DNA of 64,000 nucleotides from Allomyces macrogynus ATCC 38327 (lineage: Eukaryota; Blastocladiomycota; Blastocladiomycetes; Blastocladiales; Blastocladiaceae): NCBI GenBank assembly GCA_000151295.1, contig GG745329.1, positions 1,350,654-1,414,653 of the forward strand. Reading direction: 5' to 3'. The translations under genes and the position numbers were made by a program. Shown here piece after piece: positions 48,716 through 60,936 of the stretch. Position 1 is the first letter of the stretch. The number at the start of each line of letters is the position of its first letter. Below the pieces are notes generated by a model. It searched no databases. It saw nothing but the letters and a program-made list of their open reading frames with translations, and was not told the DNA's origin.

Positions 48716-49378
48716 TCACCACGTGGTGAGGTCGTCGGTGCGCTGCACAAAATCTGCCAAAACACAGATCGACACGAGCAGCGCCGCGTCGACGCCCGGA
48801 ACGACGGTAAGCGACATGGTGTCGCTGCCACGCAAATGGCGCTCCGCGTCCATGCGCCCAATCAGCACACCGTGCTCAGCCGGATGGCCCAAAAAGAAGA
48901 ACATGTCGACAAAACCGGCCTTGACGACAAGCGGTGGCAAATGGCGTGCCGACTCGCACACAAACGTGCCTTCGAGCGTGGAATGTTCGGCGTGGCGGCG
49001 CACCTTGATGCGCATGAGCAGCTCGCCACCCTCGTTGGCGGGACGGCAAATATCAAAACTGGCATAATCTCCAAGTGGGTCCTTGGAGCGAACGGTAACG
49101 ATGGGCACGCCCGTGCGCGCGTCGAGTAGTTCGAGCTCCTTGCACGAGAAGACCTTGCCAGACGAACGATACAGTATCTGCTGCGTGTTGGCGTCGACGA
49201 CTTCGTGGTCGCCACCCGACCAGGACGCTTGTTGGCGTATGAGCAGCGTGCGGCGGTACTGGTCATACGGCACAACGTGGTCCTCGCCAATGACGAGCAC
49301 ACGCTTGTAATTGGTGTTGCGCAACGCATCGTCGGTAATGAAGCTCGTATTGGCGTACTTGGTCAGCGACTGGCCCAT
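48716..49378 (-). CDS. LURP-one-related (LOR, tubby-fold) protein, copy 3
   Basis: 220 aa from the ATG at 49378. Same architecture as the other two copies but more diverged: LLDARTGVPIVTVRSKDPLG, DICRPANEGGELLMRIKVRR, GFVDMFFFLGHPAEHG, and C-terminal helix SLTVVPGVDAALLVSICVLA. The MGQSLTKYANTSF start is conserved. It has no ISG12-like gene immediately beside it; its 5' side faces IFT80. Tandem orientation with copy 2 indicates local duplication. Substrate or ligand unknown; in related tubby-like and scramblase folds the barrel contacts membrane phosphoinositides or lipids. Confidence 0.87.
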   Translation of the reverse strand: MGQSLTKYANTSFITDDALRNTNYKRVLVIGEDHVVPYDQYRRTLLIRQQASWSGGDHEVVDANTQQILYRSSGKVFSCKELELLDARTGVPIVTVRSKDPLGDYASFDICRPANEGGELLMRIKVRRHAEHSTLEGTFVCESARHLPPLVVKAGFVDMFFFLGHPAEHGVLIGRMDAERHLRGSDTMSLTVVPGVDAALLVSICVLADFVQRTDDLTTW

Positions 49379-49893
49379 GATGATATGATGGCTGCGATTC
49401 GAGAATGCGCGACGAGAGCAGCGTCGACAAGCGTCAGAATAGGGAGCACAAAACGACGCAATAACAATGGCATCGGCACAGGACGAGAATGGGGATAAGA
49501 GGGAGCGAAGTCTTGGCGCGCCCACTTGGCGCGCTGCTTATCTCCGTTACCAGGCCCGCGAAACAAGGCAAGTGCAAACGGTCGGATGCAGGCAAGAGCG
49601 CCAGAGACACAGGCGAGTGCGCTCGCGGTAAAATGCGTAGCTGCCGTTTGGTATCGACGAGATGCGGGGCCGTGATCAACGATGGTACATGATGGTTCGC
49701 ACTATTGACCGCGAAATGGGACGGGCTGGGGTCATTTTGCCCTTGGCAGGCGACGTGATCGCGTGTGGACGCCTCGGCTGGCCCCCTTTGGGCCTTTCCA
49801 CAACATCGTCGACTGCGCCGGCGATCATCCACGATCATGAATCGCCAACAACCGCCTCCTGCACCGCTTTGACTCATCCCGACTTCGTGCATA
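49379..49893. other. Intergenic between LOR copy 3 and IFT80 (divergent promoters)
   Basis: About 515 bases. No gene recognised. An open minus-strand frame over 49434-50003 overlaps IFT80 exon 1 in antisense and is treated as a shadow. Confidence 0.4.
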
Positions 49894-52749
49894 ATGAAGC
49901 TCAAAGTCAGCTGCAACTCTTCCTGCCGTAAGCTCGCCTTGCATGCGATGTTGCTCATGCACCCGCGATGTTCGAGGACCTGACGGGCCATCACCACCAC
50001 CAACTGTGTTCCTGATGACCAGACTCGGACGTCGTTGCTTGCCTCGGCTGGTCTTCAACAAACGAGCTCTTTTCCATTGGGTTGGTATACCCCCGCTGTT
50101 CCTGATATTGTTGCGCCATGACCACCCGGAAGTGACGCAAACGGCTGTTCCTGTCTCCCTAGCGAGGACCAGCGCCTTCTCCGATGGACACGCGAGGGCG
50201 ACTGCCTCGGCCCCGTCGCCACCACGCTCTTCAACCCGGCCGGCGGGTTCCCGCCACGGGTAGCGGCGGCCACTGCCGCTGCTGCTGCAAGCGACGGAAC
50301 TGCTGCGGCCGACGGACCGCCGCGCGTCTACGTCACGGCGCTATCGTGGCTGCCCGGGCGCACCGACATGTTTGCTGCCGGAACTAGCGACGGTAAGATC
50401 ATGCTGTGCAGTAAAGGCGCGCGCGTCGACAAGATCATGGACGCGCATTGTGGCGCTGTTCTGTCGCTGCACTGGAGCGGGGACGGGTCGGCGCTCTTGT
50501 CGGGTATGGATGTTCAACGAACACATGAGGGTCGGGATTCTCAAGTTAAACCCCGTTTTGGGATTGCCGCAGGTGGAGAGGATGGTCAAGTCAAGATCTG
50601 GTCCAAGACGGGCATGCTCCGGTCGCTGCTTCTGACCCAAGGTCCGTGATTGACGAGCCATTACAGCTGTTATGCCGTCATGATCTCACGTTCTTTTGAC
50701 TTAACCGCGTAGGAACGCCCACTTTCTCGTCGTCCTGGTCGCCTGATGGAACCCAAGTCCTACTCACGGCCAACCGATCGCTGTGCATCAAGCCGCTGCA
50801 AGCCGGATCAAAGCAAATCATGGTGTGGAATTCTCGTCCTTGACTCGCACAACATGCCGACGACTTTCTGACTGCATTTGCTCCCGCAAGTGGAAAGCCC
50901 ACGATGGCTGCGTCATGAAGGTCGCCTGGAACGAGGCGTCGTCCCTAATCGTGTCGGGCGGCGAGGACAAGAGGTTCAAGGTGTGGGACGCGTATGGCCG
51001 GCTGTTGTATGCATCGCCCATTCTCGACCATGTCGTCACGTCGCTGGCTTGGTCGCCCAACGGCGACTGTTTTACTGTGGGCTCGTATAATTCGCTCCGC
51101 GTGTGCGACCGACTCGGGGTACGCTTTGCCTTGTTCCTCCACCCTCGCGATTTCCTCTTGGGGCGAAGGTGACGGTCAGCCTTCTACTCTAGTGGACGCT
51201 CGCCACCTCCACGATTGATTCCGGCAGCATCTACTCGACCTCGTGGACCGCCGACGGGACCATGTTCGCGTTCGCAACGGCACGCGGCCACGTCGGGTTC
51301 GCGCACCTGGTCCACCGGCGACTCGAGTGGCGGCACCTCGAAGTGGAGATTCTCGACGACAAGGTCGTGCAAGTGCGTGACACGAAAACGGGCCACGAGG
51401 ACCAGCTCGACTTCAAGGACCGGCTCGTGCACGCGAGCGTCGCGTTTCACACGGTCGTGCTCATTACCAGCACGCAGTGCCATGTCGTCACGACCACGCT
51501 CGGCCAGCTGGCCGTGAATGCGTTTGACGTACCGGCGCAGCTCTCGGGCCGGCTCGGTGCCGTCAAGCAGGCGAAATCGTGTTTTGCCGTCGTCGACCAC
51601 CAGAACGGGATCGTCGTCTTGGCCTACTCGGGCCGCGTCCTGTGCCACATCAAGCTCGCGCGGCCCGAAACCGTGACCGAGGCGCTCTTGGCGCTCAACG
51701 ACGAGGTGCTCGTCGTGCGCAACCCCGTGCATGAGGACAAGCTGCTGCAGTTTGACCTGTCGACCGGCCGCCCGCTCGGCGAGATTCAGCACGCGCAAGA
51801 AATTCGTAAAGTCGACGTGGACCACGTCGGGCTCGCCAAGCACGTGGCCATTGTCGACAAGAACAATGACCTGTGGCTCGCGCAACTCGCGCGCGGGAAC
51901 CTCGTTAAGCTCGGCGGCATGACCGAGTCGATTCGGTTCGACGAGGAGACGCCGCTGCTCGCCAGCACCATGGACGGGCGGCTCACGTTCTGGATGTTCC
52001 CGGCGGTCGGCTTTGTCGATGCCGATCTCGCCAAGGTCGCGGTCCGGACCAAGGAAGGGGTCAAGTCGGCGCGGATTCTGTGGTACGCCGGGTCGCAGTG
52101 CAGTTTGCGGAAGACCGACGGCAGCACCATGGTCGTTGGATGGACGTGCCCGTACACGCGCACATTGCACGAGCTCGCCGCGCGGAAAAAGTGGGATGCG
52201 TGCCTCAAGATTTGCCGCATGGCCAAGCAGCGCGACTTGTGGGCCGTGCTCGCCGGCTTGGCACTTACACACGGCAACGAGCTCAACACGGCCGAGATCG
52301 CCTACGCGGCCATGGACGAAGCGACCAAAGTGCAGTACATTTGCCACATTCGCGCGTTCAAGGCGGCCGAGCTGCGACAGGCCGAGGTGCTCGTGTTCAA
52401 GCGGCAGTTCAAGGAGGCTGAGGCCGTGCTGCTCGCGGCGGGCATGGCGTTTTGGGCCGTGCGCATGTGGGTGCTTGCGCACCAATGGGATCGGTACGTT
52501 CATCTCTTTGTGTTTCGCCGTTGGGAGGGCGCGACACTGACTTGCTGCACGAATAGTGCGCTGGATATCGTCCAGCGGTTCAAAGACCTGCTGCCCATGG
52601 TGCTCGTCAAGCGCAAGGAGTACCTGGCGCGGGTCGGACTGCCAGAAATGCACAAGCGGTTCCTGCAGCTTGAGCAAACGAGTGTGGATGCCGTCGCCGT
52701 CAATGGCATGATCACGGCCGAGGAACGCAAGGCGGGACTGCAAGCATAG
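49894..52749 (+). CDS. IFT80: Intraflagellar transport protein IFT80
   Basis: Eight exons, all phase-consistent: 49894-49927, 50023-50080, 50163-50503, 50573-50641, 50713-50822, 50891-51118, 51193-52493, 52557-52749. Together 777 aa, the same length as the human protein. IFT80 is a core IFT-B subunit with two WD40 propellers and a C-terminal alpha-solenoid, required for anterograde transport and flagellum assembly. Conserved runs: VVACLGWSSTNELFSIG, IMDAHCGAVLSLHWSGDGSA, GGEDGQVKIWSKTGMLRSLL, KAHDGCVMKVAWNEASSLIV, SGGEDKRFKVWDAYGRLLYA, and near the C-terminus TAEIAYAAMDEATKVQYICH. Introns are 63-95 nt. Exon 1 is only 34 nt. With IFT122 and the AXDND1-like protein it shows a ciliated life stage. 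Confidence 0.96.
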
Positions 52750-52898
52750 TCGCTGGCATTTCGAGACTGGGACAGTTGGAGCGGATCGCACTTTTTGGAC
52801 GGACGTCAATTGCATTCATATACGTCTTTGGTCAAAATCTATTGTTCTCGTTCCGCCCCAGTCAAGTCTCCAATCGTCCCGAATCTCATGCATGCCCT

Positions 52899-55766
52899 TC
52901 ACGCATCGACGCCAATCCCAGCACACATATCCTCAATCGTCTGCAGCGTATTTTTGACCGAGTGGCAGTTGGACGGGACAGCTTGGTGGCAAGGCAAGTG
53001 GATGAGCGCGGCCACTTGGTCGTCGGCCATGGGGACTATCCGAGGCCAGGAATCCATGGAACGAACGTTAGAAACATTGCTAATCAATTAGCATGCGAGC
53101 CGCGCAGCGATCTGCCACCAACGCACCGGGATCCGAAAACGGCACGACGTTGACAGTCCACTTGGCGATCGCCTCGACCGTCGTGTCATAGGCCAGATAC
53201 GACATGCCGAGCCCCGGCCCGGAAATCGCGACCGCCGGCACCTGCACGCGCGACCCCACGACCTGCGCGAGCCCGCCGCCCAGCGAGTGCCCTGTGACCA
53301 GCACCTTTTGCCCACTCTGCACGAGCGCGCGCGTATATGCCTCGACCTCGACCGAGTACAAGAACCTTGAAAAGGCCAGGTACTGCGCGACGACGCGGAC
53401 GACAGCGGCCATCGCCGTGCGTGGCCACAGTACAAAAAACGTGCCGAAATAACTCGAGCCTTGCAGGAGCAGCGGCGTCGACCACAACCGCGCGTCCTCG
53501 AGCACGTCCTCGAGCGTCGACGTGCCGCGGATCGCCACGACGCTGAGCCCCGGCGCGGTGAACGGAAACCGGAAATCCCAGAACCGCACACCTGTTGTGT
53601 CGTTGAGATTGGCGTGTGCGACTTGCACGTCGGCGAGACGCGAGTTGCCGCGCAGGTAGGTGGTCGCGTCGTCGAGCGTGGATTTGTACGCGGCTGCGGA
53701 TAATGCGACGAGATCGGCCAAGTTGAGTCGCGCGGTGCCCGCGCGATCGACGCCGTATGTGGCTGTGCACAGCGGGAACCGGCCCGTGCCAAGCGGCGTG
53801 TTGCGGAACGTGGTCGTGGTTGCCGTGCTCGTGCTCTGCGTGCCGACGGCAAACCCAATGGCCACTGACCCGACCACGGCCAAACTCACGAGTACGACCG
53901 TGATGATCGCGCTGCGGCGCGCGTGCCGCTTGACAAGACCGTTCCGCTGCAGCGTGAACTCGCCGACGGGAGCGCGCGGCCGGTGCGTCCACCACGTCCG
54001 CGCATCGCGCAGGTCGATCCCGAGGCACGCGAGCGCGACCATGGTCGAAGGCCCGAGCCCGACGGCGATTTGGCTGCACACGTAGCCCGCCACGGCCAGC
54101 TTGCCAACAATGGCGACAATCACCCCGGCAGCTGCGGCGAACGGTGGGAGCGTCAGAGCGAGCGCCAAGTCCTGCAAGACGAACAGCGTAAAGAACCCAA
54201 TGTAGGCGCCGGCGAGAGGCCCCCACCGCGGCGCCCCAACCGTTGCGAGCAGCTCGGAAATCGAGCCGGTCGTTTTCGCATTGCCGTTAGCGACATTGGT
54301 CAGGTCAACGAGGGCGACTGTTGCGAGCCCAGCGCCAATGACGAGAATGCGGACAACGAGAACAATCCACACGACGCGTGGGTCGGTGCCGTCGTACTGC
54401 TGATCGGGGAGCGGGCGCGCAGATGCTGACACGGGACGACCGCGCAGCTGGTGCCAGACGCGGTGCCAGAATCGGTGTTGGCGAAGGATCAGGAGAGCAG
54501 CAAGAATGACCCCAAAAGACCACAAGATGACGGCGCGGCCCTAGGTGCAGAGTCCGCTAGGCATCGTCAGTGGTGGCAGTCGAAATTTGTGTGAGATGCA
54601 GCGCGGTTGGTACCGAGTGGACGAACAAGAGCCCAAAGAATAACGTCCAGAATGTGATGATCGTGGCCTGGCCGAGAAGGGCGTCGACAATGTGGTTCGG
54701 GTTGTCCTGGCCCGCCGAGGCCACGTAGAGGGCCCGACGCCGCTCCACGGAGAGGTATCCCTTGGCCAGCGCCGCGAGAAAGCCGAGGGTGCGCGCAGTG
54801 CGCCGGGTCGCGTTGAACACCACGATCACAAGCGTCGTGCCTGTCCAGATAAGATCGTGAGCAAGCGTCTCATTGATGCCATGCGATAATGACGACTTCA
54901 TGGGTACCCAAGACGTAAAACGCTGTCAAAAACGACAAGATCCCATAGAAGCCAAACACGGCCGAGATCACGATGCTCGGAACCACGAACACAAGCACAA
55001 TGACGACCGCATCGAGCACATGCTGCACGCGATGGGCCATGCGGTGCCGCTCCAGTTCAATCTGCCAGTGCACTTCGTCCTGGTCTCGCGGCGCGTTGCT
55101 GAGCGGGCTCTCGGGCACATCGAGCTCACCCGACAGCGGACCCGTCGCAACAACCAACGTTTTCCGCCACTGGCGATGCACGAGCCAGGTGGAGATGCGA
55201 AAAATAAGCCAGGCGCGCAACTTGGCGAGAAGCTGGCCTGGCGCGAGCACGATCAGCGTGATGGGCAGCGCCGGCATGGACTCGTCGCCTTCGGCCTCGT
55301 CCCCTCCTGGCGCCTGTGCCGCCTTTGCGCCCGCCGCTTCCATGTCGTGCGCATGCACGTCGTCGAGCGGCGACCAGACCCACATGCCGATGCGCACGGC
55401 CGTGCGCAGGAGCGTCGCCGTGCACCGCCACACGACCACAGCGTAGAACACGATACCCGCGGCCACGGGCGCCGTCAGGTCGGTCACGTTAACGCTGTAG
55501 AGAATGTAGGCGAGCGCAAGCTGCACGCATAGCATGAGCGCGAGGATCATGGACACGCCGCCAGCAAGCGCGAGCGTCGCGACAGCGTGTAGCGACCTTG
55601 TCCATGATTGCGCCTTGTGCAACTTGGTCGCCGAGTGTGGACCGATACGGCGCGTCGGGCGCACGGCGCGAATCGCAGGCAGCGCAGGCGGTAACGTGTG
55701 TAATGGATTGGGCCGGTCACGCTCGGAACTCGTTGTAATTGGCGGTGCAGGTTTGGACCGGGTCAT
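52899..55766 (-). CDS. Polytopic class-3 lipase, copy 1
   Basis: Exons (minus) 55766-54908, 54841-54614, 54540-53125 and 53035-52899 give 879 aa in phase. The N-terminal 500 residues hold about eight to ten hydrophobic helices (LALAGGVSMILALMLCVQLA, VVIVLVFVVPSIVISAVFGF, VWIVLVVRILVIGAGLATVA). The C-terminal part is a lipase-3 alpha/beta hydrolase: oxyanion-side VVAIRGTSTLEDVLEDARLW, nucleophile elbow VLVTGHSLGGGLAQVVG, AISGPGLGMSYL, acid region NVVPFSDPVPMADDQVAAL, and C-terminal CH in PSNCHSV as candidate catalytic His. Domain order resembles diacylglycerol lipases (membrane domain first), but with more helices. Probably acts on membrane glycerolipids; substrate unknown. Tandem with copy 2, same strand. 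Confidence 0.85.
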
Positions 55767-57398
55767 GATCGGATTGAGAGCTGGCGGCTGGAAATTGGCC
55801 AATGACGAGCAGGAACGAGTGATGCTGGAGAATCAGTCTATTGCAGCGGGTTGCAGCGTGCTCTGGCACGTAAATGATTGCCGAGAGTACGGCAGTCTGC
55901 TGCCCAGGCTGGCTGCTGCATCGCGAAACCGTCCGTCTTGCATCAGTGCGAGGTACCAAACTCACGCTGCCACCTCATCTCTGTCAAGCCCGAAGCCTCC
56001 TGGAAAGAGAACGATCGTGTTGTAGAATGATGTATACTGGTGCGGGCCCGCCAGCCTGCGCACCGTTGGCCAGTGCAACGGCGGTGGTCAGGCGAGCCCT
56101 CCATCAGTTTTCTTTGAACTCATGGTTTGCAGCTCCGACGTTGTGTTCTATCGACGTGGTCGCAGTTTCCGGTCAACTTGTTGTCGATCCTCAGCCCTTG
56201 AGATGCCATCCCGCTCCATTGTTCTCGACGCAGAACGCGACTCCAAGCGACCTCAACCCTCCACCCACCATAAAGCCAGCAAACGGTCAACTCAGAACCC
56301 GACGTATCGTCACACTTGTTCCGACTTAGCATGGAATAATTTTATGTCTTGAGTCTCATCGTCGTCGACCCAATCTCATTCCCCTCCGCAGCGCCGAACA
56401 TAAACCAGCAACAGAAACGCATGTCGCAAGCACGATCGTCCAGTGTGAATATAACCCATCACAGAGTGTTCAGGATTTGATAGTACCAATTTTTCAACTC
56501 CTTTCGTCCATGCGATGCCAGAGTGACCGGAAGGAATAACATAAGGTAGCAACAGAAAGGAGCGGAAAAATGACCTCGGTAGGCAATACTGGCTTGAACC
56601 CCACAGGCCCGAAGGCAAGTGGGCGATCAAAGAACACAGTCAGCAAGGGCGATCTGCAAGGGAAAGAAGGTAAACTTCTTCTTGAAATCGTCATTGGCCA
56701 TTTCCGCTCCGGCGAGGGTGCGAGAATGGAGAGCGAGGGGTGGAGATCGTGGGGAGGGAGGATAAATCGAGCAATCGGGCCACTTGAGCGGGCAGCAGCA
56801 GCAGCAGCAACGACGTGCCTGGAGGTGGAGTTCAAGTGTGAGCAGGCGGTTCAAGAAAAAATACGCAACGTTGGAGAGCAGAGGGAGAGGGGTGCGAAGA
56901 TGGCTTCTCGGACAAAGATGGGTAAAAACCTTGCGAATATCGACATCGAAAATCATTCCGCCTGGGGCGGCAAGTTGTCTCTTCCACGAAGCCAAGCGCG
57001 CAGGGAGGGGGGGGAGGGCAGCGAGCGCGAGTTGCGACGAGAAGACGGCATACGGACCGGTTGCGCAGGGGCTACTTGGCAGTGCAGTTGAGAAGGAGAT
57101 CGAGGGAAGAGAACGACGCTCGGGTGCTTTGAGCGATGTCCTTTGTTGATCAAAGATCACGTGTTCCGTTGCAGCCAGCAATGATTTTTCCAGCCATGGG
57201 GCAGAAGCTGGCCAGAAGCTGCCAGGAGTGTTGGATTGGCGTCTTCAACTTGCAGGCTCAGCTGAAATATCGTACGCAAGTTGGAATTACGGTGGAAATG
57301 AGAACGGTGGTACATGGAGTGGAGGCAGTGAGACAAATGGTATTGGTGCCAGCGCGCAAGGACACTTGCCGCAGCACAAAATCTAAAGCTGACTACAT
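55767..57398. other. 1.6 kb intergenic between tandem lipases
   Basis: Longest apparently gene-poor stretch. A minus-strand ATG at 56701 opens MANDDFKKK, and a neighbouring frame reads VLPTEVIFPLLSVATLCYSF, RSLWHRMDERS to 56494, which could be a two-exon tiny membrane protein. The splice sites are not convincing, so I do not call it. A GCTGCTGCTGCT run lies at 56796-56816 and a G-run at 57006-57015. Confidence 0.35.
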
Positions 57399-60300
57399 TC
57401 AATACGACAAAAAGTAATTTGCGCTCCCCGCCGAAGCGCCCGCCGACGCCGCCGTCACGCTCGCAGCGTCTCCACCGTCGCGGCTCTGCTTGGCGCTCGT
57501 CAGCGACCCAAACGCGTTCTCGCCCGCCAGCGCACGGTCACTGCCCGACACCTTGATCCCGGCACACAAATCGATCATGGTCTGCAACGTGTTGAGCACC
57601 GAGTGGCACTTGGACGGCACCGACTGGTAGCAGGGCACGTGCGTGACCGACGCGATCTGCACGTCCGTCATGGGCACCGGGTCCGTGAACGGTACGATAT
57701 TCACCGCCCAGCTCGCAACAGCCTCGACGGTGGTTCCGAAGTTGAGGTACGTGAGCCCGAGGCCGGGGCCCGACACACCAATGGCCGGCACTTCGAGCCG
57801 CGACCCGACGATTTGCGCGATGCCGGACCCGAGACTATGCCCGGCGACAAACACGGTGCGCGTGCCGCTCGACAGCAGCGCCTTGGTGTACCGCTCGACT
57901 TCCTGTGAGTAGATGAAATTGGAAAAGGCCACGTAGGACGAGACAAACTGGACGAGGCGCGCTACGACGGGACGCGGCCAGAGGTCGATCCAGGTGCCGA
58001 ACATGCTCGAGCCTTGCAGAATCAGCGACGTGCTCCATAATTGCGCGTCCTATCAGGTGAAGAGAACGTCATGAGCGACTCGGACCCGGCAACTGTCACA
58101 CGACAGGCAAGAAAGCGTACCTGCACAATATCCTCGACCGTTGACGTGCCACGCACCACGACCACGCTCACGTTCGGCGACTTTTCAAACCGCACTTCCC
58201 AGAAATTGACCCCTTGGGTCGTATTCGGTTTCGTGAAATACACATAGGCGTCCTGCAAGTTCGGGTTCCCGCGCAAGTAAGTGAGCGCGTCGTCGATCGA
58301 CTCGCCGTAGGCCGCCGCGCTCATCGTCGTGAAATCGACGAGCGTGAACCGGTCGACATACTTCATCGTGCACATCGGGTACATGCGCGTCGCGTTATGG
58401 TACACCAATTCGCTCGCCGACGACGCCGACGACACGCCCGGCTGGTCGGACCCGACCAGGTACCCAATCACAACCGAGACGACAATCGACCCGAGAATCA
58501 GGACGACCGTGGCCATGGCGTTCACGTGGTCGGCCGATTTCCGCTTGCGCCGCGCGAGCGTCGCTGCGCCAAGCGGCTTCCCGTCGGCGCCGCGGCGCGT
58601 CCAAAACGCGCGGCCGTCGCGAATGTCGTAGGCGAGGTAGGTGAGCGTGACGAGCGCCGATGCTGAGAGGCCGACGTACCGGGTCACAGCCACGGCCGCG
58701 ACCGCGACTTGGCCGACGAGCGAGACGGCCAGGACGAGCGACGCGATCCACCCGGGGATTTGCGTCACGAGCAGCGCCACTTCCTTGCCAAAGTAGGCGA
58801 TCGCGTAGAGCGCGACGCAAACGATCAGAGTTTGCCGGTCGACGGTCGATGCGGCGCCACCGGACGACCGGGCCTTGCTCCTGCTGAAGAGGTCGGCAAG
58901 GGACGTGGCCGAGTCGACGCCCGGGTCGGTCACTTGCCCGAGATCAGTGATGACGAGCGCGCTCAGGCCTAGGGCCACGAGAGCGACGCGCGCGAGGAAC
59001 ACGATGATCGGCACTTTCCACCCCCGGCCGTCATAGTACTCGGACATGAGCTCGCTCGTCGACTTCCCGGCCTTGCGGCGCGACCGGCAGCAACAGCAGC
59101 AGCACAGCGAGAGCAGGTGGCGCGCGCGCAGGACGAGCAGGACAAAAATGGCCGTGAGCAGCGCGCCTGGAAGACTGTACGGTCCACTGAGTTTCTGAGG
59201 TAGTTTGCCAAGTCGTGTTGAGTGAGCAAGCGCCCAGGAACGGGCACGACGTCGAGTGGAGCAAGGTAGATAGGTACCGACTGGAACACCAAACCAAAGA
59301 ACAGGAGCGCCGCGGCCAGGCGCAGCGCCTGGTCCAAGAGCTGGTCGACAATGTTCTGCTTGGTGTCGTAGCCCGAGGAGGCCACGTACATGGCGCGCCG
59401 GCGCTCCGGCGACGCGAGATCTTTCCACAACACGAGCAAAAACGAGAAGGTGCGGAACAGGCGGTTGATGGCGTTGACGAAAATGATCAAAATGGCCGAA
59501 CCTACGCATTGCAACGTGAACGTGAATTTCTCTGCTCTTCGGCCAGCCGTCACAACAGGAGAGCACCCGTACCCGCAACATAGAGCACCGAAATCACCGA
59601 CACGATCGCATAGTACCCGTACTTGAACGCAATCACGAGGCACGGCGCGGCGAACAGCACGAGCACGGCCACGATATAAAACACGATCCGCACGCGGTTC
59701 AGCATCGTCTCGCGCATCTCCTCGTGGTCCTCGACGTTCGCCGTGCCGTCGTGAGCCCCGGTCTCATCAACGTCCAATGCACTTGAATGCGAGGGCGCCG
59801 AGCGCTTGGTCCACCACAGCTGCACGTCCAACAACATGTCCGCGATCCTTTCGACCAACCGCTCACCCCACGCCACAATCACGCGCCCGGGCGTCGCAAG
59901 GAAAAACACAAACGTCGCGACCCAGTTGCGCTCGCGGCCGGGCACGAGCGTGCGCGCGAGCGTGATATTGCGTCCGTTGGCGTCCACCGTCGGCACGGTC
60001 CCGCTCTCGCCGACCGTCAGGGCCGGATCGACAGCGGGCCCCTGGCGCATGGCCCAGATCCACAGCACAATGCGGATAGCCGTGCGTAAGAACGTGCGCG
60101 TGAGTCCGGCAATCGCCATGCCGTAAAAGACCACACCGCAAACGACAATCGCCGTGTACTCTTGCACGTCCACTTGGTAGGCCAGGTATGAGAGGGCGAC
60201 GCCCGTGCAGATCAAGATGCATATGAGCAGCACGATCCCGCCGACTAGCGACAGCGTCGCGAGCAGGTGCATCACGCGGCGCCACCCGCGCGCACGGTGG

Positions 60301-60936
60301 AACCGTTGGACCTCGGCAGGCCCAATTTGCTGGCCGAAATAGGCACCGAGAATGAGCGTCGCCGTCACGCGCCGGCGCCGGTGCAGCGTCTCGACGGGCT
60401 TGTGACCATCGGCCTGGGCACGCTGCGACCGGCGCCGCACGAGCGACGGGGACGGGAGCGCCGACAGGTGCGTGTCGTTGGCCGAGGGCGCCGGGCCGGT
60501 ACTTGGCGCGAGAACGCTGCTTGGCGAGAGAATACTACTCGATGCGCGAATACTGCTCAAATCGGGGCCCTTGTCCGGGGACCATGGGAGCTCGAATCGA
60601 CTCGAGGCTCGACGTGACGGGAAGGTCCGTCGTGAGCGACGCGTTCGTGGCCGACCGCCGCGGCGGCTGCGTATTCGCGCGCACGGGCGAGGCTATCCCG
60701 CTCGACGTCGGCATGGCGGCGTCGACGGGGGTCGAATTCATGGTCGTCGGCGCGGTCGCAAAGAGGAGCCCCTCGTCGCTTGCGGTCGAGACGACAGATT
60801 CGGGCCGCGACCGGGCCGAGAAGACCGGAATGGGGCTGGCCGGATTTGATGGCGAGTAGGATCTAACGCCAAGGGCGGTCGGGCCCGGGAATGGGTCCGG
60901 GTCGGGCGTCGACCCACCACCACCGCCTGGTTGCAT
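57399..60936 (-). CDS. Polytopic class-3 lipase, copy 2
   Basis: Paralog of copy 1 with the same intron positions: exons (minus) about 60936-59573, 59501-59278, 59194-58121 and 58049-57399. Copy 2 has one extra intron inside the lipase domain (58120-58050) and lacks copy 1's last intron. The membrane domain includes VGGIVLLICILICTGVALSY and LLTAIFVLLVLRARHLLSLC, then a CCCCC run. Lipase motifs: VVVVRGTSTVEDIVQ, FVAGHSLGSGIAQIVGSR (GHSLGS instead of GHSLGG), GVSGPGLGLTYL, NIVPFTDPVPMTDVQIASVT, PSKCHSV. The N-terminal start is unresolved: an ATG at 60936 opens a good Ser/Pro-rich frame, but the frame continuing into the first helix is shifted by one around 60535-60600. About 1000 aa. Confidence 0.82.

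Noticed and set aside
51184..52815. 543-codon minus-strand ORF opposite IFT80
   Set aside because: Antisense shadow; Arg/His/Glu-rich, no domain, IFT80 is unambiguous on the other strand.
56570..57091. 173-codon plus-strand ORF between the lipases
   Set aside because: Composition is Glu/Arg/Gly-rich from purine-rich DNA, no domain, no promoter-like context; an opposite-strand small exon is equally plausible and also unproven.
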